From Halodurantibacterium daqingensis (GTDB lineage Bacteria > Pseudomonadota > Alphaproteobacteria > Rhodobacterales > Rhodobacteraceae): a DNA stretch of 64,000 bases. Below are positions 1-6,563 of this stretch, one piece after another; positions within the stretch are counted from its first letter, which is position 1, and every line of letters starts with the position of its first letter. Under the pieces are notes generated by a model. That model saw only the letters and a list, made by a program, of their open reading frames with translations, was not told the origin of the DNA and made no database searches. The translations under genes and the position numbers were made by a program. The stretch spans positions 1-64,000 of the forward strand of contig NZ_JBHTFQ010000006.1 of NCBI RefSeq assembly GCF_042666235.1, written 5' to 3'.

Positions 1-45
1 CAAACTTTATTGCAGTCCAAGCCTTCCGGGCGAGACGACAGCGGC

Positions 46-67
46 GACGTCAAGCCGACGTCAAGCC
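46..67. repeat. Tandem 11-bp direct repeat
   Basis: The unit GACGTCAAGCC occurs twice back to back. The first copy contains the stop codon of the leftward 81-aa gene and the second supplies its last codons, so the C-terminus of that protein was set by this small duplication. Confidence 0.8.
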
Positions 68-295
68 CCCTGAGCAATGGTCCAAAATCTCGCTTACCTT
101 ATACTTGTCCCAAAGTGACTGGGCCACGTTCGTCATGGCTGCAACCCTGAAGTCGCACTCTTCAATGTGATCGACCACCTGTTCGAAAGTCTCGAACCAA
201 CGGGGCCACCGGCCGCCCCTAACGTGGTGGAAATAGAAGTCGAGCTCAGCATCGGTCTGCCAGTCGTATGTTTCGATGAAGCGATAGAACGTCAC
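50..295 (-). CDS. Hypothetical phage protein, 81 aa
   Basis: Small protein rich in aromatic and acidic residues (for example FYFHHVRGGRWPRWFETFEQ) with no domain I recognise and no signal peptide or membrane segment. Its start overlaps the end of the vapE-like gene by four bases (ATGA), so it is probably translationally coupled as the last gene of a leftward three-gene operon with the 116-aa gene and the primase/helicase. Nothing in the sequence gives a function. A role with the primase/helicase is only a guess from the coupling. Confidence 0.6.
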   Translation of the reverse strand: MTFYRFIETYDWQTDAELDFYFHHVRGGRWPRWFETFEQVVDHIEECDFRVAAMTNVAQSLWDKYKVSEILDHCSGGLTSA

Positions 296-2784
296 TTCAA
301 ATTTCCTTTCTGATCAAGAAGGGTTGCGCGGTCGACCCCCATGCGGACAAAAACTCTCTGCCTTCCGTACTTCTTCGTCCGGGCCTGTTGGCTACCGAAC
401 TTCTCCCACCCGCGGACGCGGGAAAGGGCTTTGCCGATCTTGGTGGCGTCAGCGTGGGTCAAGGCCGACAGCTGGCGACCCATCATCTCTTCCCAGATCT
501 GCACCGTGCAGGTGAAGTTCCGAACCTGTTGCGGTGCCTCGGTGTCGAGATCGTCGAAGCCGTCGGCCGGGCCGACAGGTTCGTCAAGCCAAGCCTCGAT
601 CTGCCCCACGAGGGCATCTTCGGCGGTTTCTATCCGGCGGCTCTCCTGAAGGAGTGTGGCCTCTTTCTTGGCCTCCGCGGAGCGCAGGAACAGGGGTAGG
701 TTAGGGAGGTGGCATTTCTTCCGCATCTGGATATAGGCGGCATGGGCCTCACCCCAGATCATGTCGAGTTCGGCGAGCAGCCGGTCCGTGTCAATGTCGA
801 CATCATCCGGAAGTCCGCATTTGATCGGCCAGAAACGTCGCCCGCCTGTGTGATCGCGCAGGTATTCGCCATCGTTGGTGGAGCCGATGAACACGCACTG
901 GCGATAATAGTCCTTCGGTCGCCTGTCATATGCCAACCTGGTGCGGTCAACCGTCCTGGACAGGAAGGCTTTCAGCTCGTTGGCGTCGGCGCGGCTGAAC
1001 CCCTGGAGTTCCGGAATCTCGATGATCCAGGAGCCCTGAATCTGCTCGACCATCTTTCTCTGGTCACTGAAATCGCCACCCAGTTCAGAGAACCAGTTGC
1101 GACCGAGAACCGAGATGAACGTAGACTTCTTTTTCCCCTGCAAGCCTTCCAGGATGGGGACGAAATCGAACTTGTGACCCGGCTCCATGACCCGGGCGAC
1201 CGCGCCAAGCAAAATCAGCAACGCCGCTTCGCGGTGATAGGGTGTGTCCTCGCAGCCCAGATAGTCGATGAAAAGGCGCTCGGCGCGGGGCTTCCCGTCC
1301 CAGGTCAGCGACTGGAGGTAGTTTTTGACAGGATGGAAGGAGTTGTCATGGGCAACCAGATCTACGCCGGCCCTGATGTCACGATCGCTGAATTCCAGGT
1401 CGTATCCACCTTGTGAAACGGGGGATTCAAGGACGGCACGGATCGAATGCTCGTGCGTGTCGGTGAAGATGTGTCCGTTCACCGGATTTGTAACGTCCCA
1501 CAGCGGACCTTCGATCTGCGCAACCCTCGCGGAACCTTCTTTCTTCACCCGGCGCGGCGTGGCAACGTATACCACCTGCTGCATGAATTCGTTGAAGGCG
1601 AGAACACCACGCAGCCGGCGATCATTTGCGAGGATCAGACGGGCGTTGGGGAGGTTTTTCTTGATGAGCCCTTTTTCGGTCATCGAGAGGTGATTACGCC
1701 AGTTCTCGTCAATCTGTGGCTTTTCTGCAACAGTGTCCACGTTGCTGCTGCCCAGCAACTCGTCAAGTTCGGTGCATCCACCTTCCTCACTCAGCGCCGG
1801 CAGGTTGTCTTTCAGCCGTTTCTCCTGCGCCGCGGCGATGAGCGAACGCATGGTGACCGGTCGATGATCGCCCTTGAAGGACTTCCAGACGCTCTTTTGC
1901 GTCTTCATGTCGAATTTCTCGGACTTCTTTGACCAGTCACACCACTTGTCGAAGCCAATCTGCCCGCCGCCATACTGGTGGTGCAGCGCGGCGCCTACGG
2001 TGACCCAGCTGTCGCGGTCCTCGACCCAGGTTTCCGGGAGATCCGCGACGGTCTTGTCAACTTCCTCGTCGCTCAGGTCCACCGGGGAAGTGGCGACGAT
2101 GTGGAACAGGTCGTCATCATCGTCCGACGAAGCCTCGGGAACGCGGCTTTCCCTCGTACCCCACGACTCGATCAGCGCCGCGTCGAGAAGCGGGCCGCAG
2201 CCGAGGGCGAGCATGTCGAAGTCGATCGTTCGTTCCCAGCGATAAGGCTGCCCCGTGTCCGGATGGAGACTTGGCGGGAGAACAGCCTGGGCTCCTGTGC
2301 CAAGAATGTCGATCTCCCAGTCATATTTCTTGACCTCGCGGCCGAGCCGCTGGTCGAACACCATGCTGAAACCTTCCGACTTGGCCAGCTTCTTTTTCCG
2401 GAACGCAACGGTGCTCAAAAAATAAAAATGACGGCTCTCGCCGCCCGAGCCGCTGATAACGGCAGGCGCACTGTTGTAATCTTGCCACAGTCGCTTCAGG
2501 GCGGCGTGCGCCTCCGCGGCCTTGGCCGGAACGCGAATGTCGAGGTCGATCAGGTGAATGTAACCTGCATCCGTCGCCGACGGTTCACCGAGGCGGATTC
2601 CGATGTTCGCGTTGCTGCGGTATGCGCGGCGCAGGTCGTCGCGTGTCTGCCGCAGTGCCGTCGACCAGTTTTCGTCGATCGGTCGCTTCTGACCTGGCAC
2701 CAGCCAATGCAGGGCCGCGCCAGCGTCGATCAGCTCGCGACACTGATCCAGCACGCTTTGCAGCGTCGGTGTGGAATTTTCCAT
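292..2784 (-). CDS. VapE-type phage primase/helicase (bifunctional primase-polymerase N-terminus)
   Basis: An 830-aa multidomain replication protein. Residues 1-210 look like an archaeo-eukaryotic Prim-Pol domain: the acidic pair is in LIDLDIR near residue 82, the histidine motif is SRHFYF near 117, and the late motif is VLPPSLHPDTG. Residues about 245-310 resemble a PriCT region (WVTVGAALHH). Residues about 500-660 form the VapE (PF05272) P-loop ATPase with Walker A GLQGKKKST near 547, Walker B WIIEIPEL near 587 and a downstream arginine-rich segment (HTGGRRFWP). The protein should prime and unwind DNA for element replication. It is transcribed leftward, opposite the polymerase genes. A linker near residue 340 holds ELDELLG, which resembles the tail motif on neighbouring proteins. 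Family call is strong; exact activities are inferred. Confidence 0.9.
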   Translation of the reverse strand: MENSTPTLQSVLDQCRELIDAGAALHWLVPGQKRPIDENWSTALRQTRDDLRRAYRSNANIGIRLGEPSATDAGYIHLIDLDIRVPAKAAEAHAALKRLWQDYNSAPAVISGSGGESRHFYFLSTVAFRKKKLAKSEGFSMVFDQRLGREVKKYDWEIDILGTGAQAVLPPSLHPDTGQPYRWERTIDFDMLALGCGPLLDAALIESWGTRESRVPEASSDDDDDLFHIVATSPVDLSDEEVDKTVADLPETWVEDRDSWVTVGAALHHQYGGGQIGFDKWCDWSKKSEKFDMKTQKSVWKSFKGDHRPVTMRSLIAAAQEKRLKDNLPALSEEGGCTELDELLGSSNVDTVAEKPQIDENWRNHLSMTEKGLIKKNLPNARLILANDRRLRGVLAFNEFMQQVVYVATPRRVKKEGSARVAQIEGPLWDVTNPVNGHIFTDTHEHSIRAVLESPVSQGGYDLEFSDRDIRAGVDLVAHDNSFHPVKNYLQSLTWDGKPRAERLFIDYLGCEDTPYHREAALLILLGAVARVMEPGHKFDFVPILEGLQGKKKSTFISVLGRNWFSELGGDFSDQRKMVEQIQGSWIIEIPELQGFSRADANELKAFLSRTVDRTRLAYDRRPKDYYRQCVFIGSTNDGEYLRDHTGGRRFWPIKCGLPDDVDIDTDRLLAELDMIWGEAHAAYIQMRKKCHLPNLPLFLRSAEAKKEATLLQESRRIETAEDALVGQIEAWLDEPVGPADGFDDLDTEAPQQVRNFTCTVQIWEEMMGRQLSALTHADATKIGKALSRVRGWEKFGSQQARTKKYGRQRVFVRMGVDRATLLDQKGNLK

Positions 2785-2794
2785 TGTAGCTGCC

Positions 2795-3145
2795 TCAGTT
2801 CAGGAGAAACGGCAGCAGATCCTGATTGGTGATGAGACCTCCGGGTTCGCGTTTGTGCTTGCGGGACAAGGTGAGCAGCGCGTTCGCGGTCCGCCTGGAG
2901 AGCTTGTTTTCATTGAAGGCGCGATACCATGTCTGAGCGGAGAGCTTGGTGGCCTCGGAAAGAGTCGGCATGTGAACACGTCCGCCGACGACAATTTCAG
3001 GCAACTTCGGGGCCACGACCTTGTGGAGATCGCCGTCCCAATACATTTCCCGCGGTTCCCCCGGCATGATGCCTTTCGGTTTCCGCCCGGGGAGTGACTT
3101 GGCCTCGCGTGGGGTCGCTTTCTTCTTCAAAAGGTAGGTGTCCAT
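2795..3145 (-). CDS. Hypothetical phage protein, 116 aa, possible HTH
   Basis: A basic N-terminus (LLKKKATPREAKSLPGRKPKG) is followed by a C-terminal half (PTLSEATKLSAQTWYRAFNENKLSRRTANALL) that reads like a helix-turn-helix: 'SEATKLSAQTWYRAF' has the spacing of a recognition helix pair. It is the first gene of the leftward operon, ten bases upstream of the primase/helicase, and faces a promoter region with two palindromic operator-like sites. It could therefore autoregulate the divergent region. This is inference; no family was recognised. Confidence 0.55.
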   Translation of the reverse strand: MDTYLLKKKATPREAKSLPGRKPKGIMPGEPREMYWDGDLHKVVAPKLPEIVVGGRVHMPTLSEATKLSAQTWYRAFNENKLSRRTANALLTLSRKHKREPGGLITNQDLLPFLLN

Positions 3146-3242
3146 GGCGGCCTCATGCTTGGTGTGATCCGGAAACTACCGCCGATGACGCCCACAATCA
3201 AGTAAAACGTGTATTGATGCAAAAATGAGTTGAAAGTAGCTT

Positions 3243-3257
3243 CGAAACGTGGTTTAG
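3243..3257. promoter_or_regulatory. Operator-like imperfect palindrome, site 1
   Basis: The half-site CGAAAC, two bases, then GGTTTA form an imperfect palindrome in the divergent intergenic region between the leftward primase operon and the rightward replication genes. It matches the architecture of site 2 located 24 bp downstream, so the pair looks like a tandem operator for one repressor. Confidence 0.4.
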
Positions 3258-3266
3258 AGTGCTGCA

Positions 3267-3280
3267 CGAAACACGTTTCG
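3267..3280. promoter_or_regulatory. Operator-like palindrome, site 2
   Basis: CGAAAC-AC-GTTTCG has perfect 6-bp arms and a 2-bp centre. It lies 31 bp upstream of the start codon at 3312 and 121 bp upstream of the divergent start at 3145. It is placed so that a bound dimer could control the rightward replication genes. Confidence 0.5.
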
Positions 3281-3311
3281 AGTGAACATCCCAACCGCCA
3301 CGAGGATTGAC

Positions 3312-3845
3312 ATGGCCATTGAAGACCTGATTTCCGAACTTATTGCCGCGACCAAGGCGCAGACCGCCGAAACGCAACGGCTCATCGGCGTTTCCGAAAA
3401 GCTCTACAAACTGCGCGCTGAGGCGATCGAGATCGTCAAGTCCGAGGCTGCTCCCGCCGAGAAGAAGGCCACCCCGGCGAAGACTTCCGAGAAGGTCGCC
3501 GACAAGCCTGCAGCAGATGAGCCCAAGGCCAACATTTCGGCGTCGCCGGAGGACCGGAAGGATCCGGCGGTCGAGACACCAGCTGCCACCGACGGGTTCA
3601 GCGACGAAGATCTGAAGGAGAAGATCAAGGAATATGTCGCCGTCGACGACGCTGACGAGCGGAAGGCTCGGGCGGCGAAGGTCAAGGAAATCCTGGGCAA
3701 AGTCGGCGCCAAGACCGCCCCGGAAGTGCCGGCTGAAAAGCGGAAGGCGTTCGTCAACACGATCAACAAGTTCCTCAAGGAAGTCGAGGAAAACGGTTGG
3801 CTGACGAAGACCGCCGAAGCCGCCGATGACGATCTCCTGGGTTGA
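3312..3845 (+). CDS. Hypothetical phage protein with acidic DDDLLG tail, 177 aa
   Basis: The start was chosen at ATG 3312, which has AGGA five bases upstream; an in-frame GTG at 3282 lacks a good site. The N-terminus is a short amphipathic helix (IEDLISELIAATKAQTAETQ). The middle is a Lys/Ala/Pro/Glu-rich linker, followed by a charged helical domain from about residue 95 (DLKEKIKEYVAVDDADERKA). The last residues are DDDLLG, the same ending seen on the ssDNA-binding protein encoded at 5808. It is the first gene of the rightward replication run. No family was recognised. The helical N-terminus, linker and tail suggest an adaptor-like protein, but that is inference. Confidence 0.75.
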   Translation: MAIEDLISELIAATKAQTAETQRLIGVSEKLYKLRAEAIEIVKSEAAPAEKKATPAKTSEKVADKPAADEPKANISASPEDRKDPAVETPAATDGFSDEDLKEKIKEYVAVDDADERKARAAKVKEILGKVGAKTAPEVPAEKRKAFVNTINKFLKEVEENGWLTKTAEAADDDLLG

Positions 3846-3851
3846 TCTGAT

Positions 3852-4175
3852 ATGGCCAGCCCGAAAACGATCGCCTTGAAAGAGCGTCTTGCCGGAAATC
3901 ACGCAGCGACGCTGGGGCGTATCACGAAGGAACGGGGTCTTGGCCCTGTTCCGAGAACTTCAAGCCGCTGGATGGCCAGACGCACGAAGGGTCTGCCTTA
4001 CAGTCGTATGCAGTTGATCGGGACCATCCCGGCTCAGAACGGCCGCCCGTCAATTCTGCTGCTCTCGCATCCGACGCGCAAGACATCGGCGGCGAAGCAG
4101 GCCACTCCGCAGCTTCTGGCCACGTTCTTCCCGAGCCTGCCGCCTGGTCTGGCGCAACACATGCTCGGCTACTGA
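3852..4175 (+). CDS. Hypothetical phage protein, 107 aa
   Basis: Basic protein starting six bases after the previous stop codon, so probably coupled to it. The N-terminal third is Lys/Arg-rich (TIALKERLAGNHAATLGRI) and the C-terminus is more hydrophobic (FFPSLPPGLAQHMLGY). No motif, signal peptide or membrane helix stands out. Its position between two small genes in the rightward run makes an early phage function likely. Confidence 0.55.
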   Translation: MASPKTIALKERLAGNHAATLGRITKERGLGPVPRTSSRWMARRTKGLPYSRMQLIGTIPAQNGRPSILLLSHPTRKTSAAKQATPQLLATFFPSLPPGLAQHMLGY

Positions 4176-4197
4176 ACACGAGACGAAGGATTATCAC

Positions 4198-4392
4198 GTG
4201 AGCATTCAACTGACTGAAAAGCAGAAGGCAGCAATGCTGGCGCTTGTCGATGGGCCGACTTTCATCCCGAGCGTTCACGCTGGAAATCTCCAGAAGGTCG
4301 GCTTGGTGAAGCCTGCGACACCCCCGGCACACCGTCGACGCGGCTACGGTTACGTCGAACTGACAGTCAGAGGTCGTGAGGTGATCAGCTGA
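4198..4392 (+). CDS. Small hypothetical phage protein, 64 aa, winged-helix-like
   Basis: Starts with GTG preceded by AAGGA eight bases upstream. The sequence reads as a short helix (TEKQKAAMLALV), a turn with GNLQKVGLVKP and a beta-strand-like end (GYGYVELTVRGREVIS), a pattern seen in small winged-helix DNA-binding proteins. It is the last gene before an intrinsic terminator. The functional reading is weak. Confidence 0.5.
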   Translation: MSIQLTEKQKAAMLALVDGPTFIPSVHAGNLQKVGLVKPATPPAHRRRGYGYVELTVRGREVIS

Positions 4393-4445
4393 TTTCTCCC
4401 GGGTCGCAGTCCCTGTCCTCCCATGCCCATGCGACCCCAACTGCT

Positions 4446-4470
4446 CCGGGTTTCGGCCCGGGGCGTTTTT
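4446..4470 (+). terminator. Rho-independent terminator
   Basis: CCGGG and CCCGG pair around a TTTCGG loop and are followed by GGCG and five T residues. It sits about 55 bases after the 64-aa gene and ahead of the DUF2800 gene, so it may separate the small-gene transcript from the main replication operon. Confidence 0.7.
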
Positions 4471-4556
4471 AGCGGCAGGCGGCGCTGACATACGCCCCGT
4501 CCCCCACGCATCCCGAAGTCGGTGACGCCTGCCACTCAAGACGCCCGAGGTATTTC

Positions 4557-5780
4557 ATGGCCGCTCACGCAAAACTCAGCCCTTCATCCTGCGCACGCTG
4601 GTCGACATGCACGGCCTCCGTGGCGCTGATCGACCGGTTGAAGTCAGACGGCGTGGTGCCGGAGCGTTCCTCATCCATCTATGCCGCAGAGGGCACGGCC
4701 GCGCACGAGGTGCGGGAACTTTCTCTGCAGCTTGGCCTCGATCCGCACGATTTCATTGGCATGAAGATCGTGGCCGATGGTTACGAGTTCACCGTCAGCG
4801 AGGAAATGGCGGAATACCTGGTGCCTGGTATCGACTGGATCAGGGAACGCACCGACGATGTTGACGTGGAGATCCGTGTCGATCTCTCGCCGTGGCTGCC
4901 GGGTCAGTTCGGAACAATGGACGGCGGCTTCCTGATGGTAACGGTCGACGCCTCCGCCCTTGTCGCGTCCGACCTGAAATATGGCTCCGGGGAGCCGGTA
5001 TCGCCGGAAAAGAACAAGCAGCAGATGCTGTATGCTCTCGGCTACTGGCATTTCAAGGACCGTCCGAAGGTTGACAAGGTGATTGTCGTGATCGACCAGC
5101 CGCGGGCAGGCGGGATGAAGTTCTGGGAATGCTCGCTCGACGAACTTCTGGCGTTTGGCGAGGAAATGAAGGTGGTCTACGCGAAGATCACCTCCGGCGA
5201 CACTGAGTTCGTTCCATCGGATTACGCTTGCCGCTGGTGTGAAGCCCGCGACCCGAACCCGGCGAAAGGGTATCTCGGCTGTCCAGCCTACAACGAGTGG
5301 CAACTTTCCATTTTTCAGGGTGCTTTTGACGATCTCGACGCGGAGCCCCATTTCCCCGAGGCGCACACCCTGACGCCGGAGCGGCGCTACTACATCGTGC
5401 GGCACGCCAGCATGGCGCAGAAGTGGCTTGCAGGTCTCCATCAGGCGAGCCTTGAGGCCGCGCTGATGGGTAACCCGGACCCGGGCTCAAAGGCGGTGAT
5501 CGGGCAGCGCGGGAACAGATATTTTGTCGATGAGGTTGCGGCGCAGGAAGTGCTGACGGGGGCTGTCGGCGAAGCCGCCTTCAAGCCGCGGCAACTCATT
5601 GGCATCACCGAGGCCGAGAAGCTGTTGAAGCCCGGCAAGAAGAAACAGGGTCATCCCGAGGCATGGGAAGCCCTGCAAAAGCTGGTGGATCAACCGGACG
5701 GGAAACCGATCCTGGTGCCAGCGGACGACGCGCGACCGGCTCTGACGCCGATTGCCGACATGTTCGATGATCTCGACTGA
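4557..5780 (+). CDS. DUF2800 phage nuclease, Cas4/RecB-like (PD-(D/E)XK)
   Basis: A 407-aa protein of the phage DUF2800 family. Visible features are the N-terminal SPSSCARWSTC segment, the AAEGTAAHE helix typical of RecB/Cas4-like nucleases, the catalytic DLKYGSG strand near residue 140, a QMLYALGYW helix after it, and a cysteine cluster (CRWCEARDP...GC) near residue 222 that could hold a metal or Fe-S centre. The protein ends in DMFDDLD, an acidic tail related to but not identical with the DLLG tails of its neighbours. In other phages this family is found next to Enc34-type ssDNA-binding proteins and polymerases, so a role in recombination or end processing during replication is likely. GAGG lies six bases before the ATG. 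Confidence 0.85.
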   Translation: MAAHAKLSPSSCARWSTCTASVALIDRLKSDGVVPERSSSIYAAEGTAAHEVRELSLQLGLDPHDFIGMKIVADGYEFTVSEEMAEYLVPGIDWIRERTDDVDVEIRVDLSPWLPGQFGTMDGGFLMVTVDASALVASDLKYGSGEPVSPEKNKQQMLYALGYWHFKDRPKVDKVIVVIDQPRAGGMKFWECSLDELLAFGEEMKVVYAKITSGDTEFVPSDYACRWCEARDPNPAKGYLGCPAYNEWQLSIFQGAFDDLDAEPHFPEAHTLTPERRYYIVRHASMAQKWLAGLHQASLEAALMGNPDPGSKAVIGQRGNRYFVDEVAAQEVLTGAVGEAAFKPRQLIGITEAEKLLKPGKKKQGHPEAWEALQKLVDQPDGKPILVPADDARPALTPIADMFDDLD

Positions 5781-5807
5781 AACCTTTGGAAATTGGGAAG
5801 TTGTGAA

Positions 5808-6500
5808 ATGGCTGGAAAAATCTCTCCGAAAGACCCCACGGGTAGGACAGTTCAACTGTCGAGGGTTCGACTTTCGTTTGCCGAAAGTCTGCAAGAGGCA
5901 CGGGTCCCCAAGGACTCGGCACCCGGTACCGAGCCGAAGCACGGGGCGAACATTCTGATCGAAAAGGGCGGGAAGTACCCCGATGACTTTGCCTCCAACG
6001 TGCAGGCCGTCAAGCAGGCACTTGCGGCTGCATGTCGGGAGTTCAAGCGCCCCGAAGACTGGTGGAAAACTCTGTTCGAGGACAGCCCGAAGGAGTGCGC
6101 GTTCCGAAAGGGAACACGCTACAAGAAATCCGATGGGGCGATCTACGATGGCTACGAGGAAGCCCTGGTCATTGCGGCGAAAGGGCCGCGGGGCGGCAGG
6201 GAGGGTTTTCGTCCGAAAATCATGGATCGCTATAAGCGCGACGTGGAGGTGAAGGACATCAACGCCGTCGCTTACAACGGCACGTACGCCGACGTTATCG
6301 TGTCATTCTACGGCACGAAAAACGGCGGTACGCCTCGGATTTCTGCCTCCATCGAAGCCATTCGCTCCCATCAGGAAGGTGATCGCCTGGGCGGCGGCGG
6401 CGTCGAAGTGTCGAGCGACGACTTCGACGATCTCGAAGATGACGATTTCGCCGGTGCCGGCGGCTCCGTTTCTTCGTCCGACGACGACCTTCTGGGCTGA
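5808..6500 (+). CDS. Enc34-type (DUF2815) phage ssDNA-binding protein
   Basis: A 230-aa protein of the family formerly called DUF2815. The start at ATG 5808 follows GGGAAG; the body begins MAGKISPKDPTGRTVQLSRV. Residues 1-190 form the binding domain. From about residue 192 the protein becomes an acidic, Gly/Ser-rich tail (SSDDFDDLEDDDFAGAGG) and ends SDDDLLG. Phage ssDNA-binding proteins such as T7 gp2.5 use acidic C-terminal tails to contact polymerase and helicase, so this tail is likely a protein-docking site. The same ending occurs on other proteins of this operon. It coats single-stranded DNA in the host cytoplasm during element replication. Confidence 0.88.
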   Translation: MAGKISPKDPTGRTVQLSRVRLSFAESLQEARVPKDSAPGTEPKHGANILIEKGGKYPDDFASNVQAVKQALAAACREFKRPEDWWKTLFEDSPKECAFRKGTRYKKSDGAIYDGYEEALVIAAKGPRGGREGFRPKIMDRYKRDVEVKDINAVAYNGTYADVIVSFYGTKNGGTPRISASIEAIRSHQEGDRLGGGGVEVSSDDFDDLEDDDFAGAGGSVSSSDDDLLG

Positions 6501-6563
6501 CAACGCGACCGGCGGCGGGGTGACTCTGCCGCCGGTCACAACTTTCGCGTGAGGGGACACGAG

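Noticed and set aside
709..1416. Plus-strand open frames across the primase/helicase gene
   Set aside because: The minus-strand protein has clear Prim-Pol and VapE motifs; the plus-strand frames have none.
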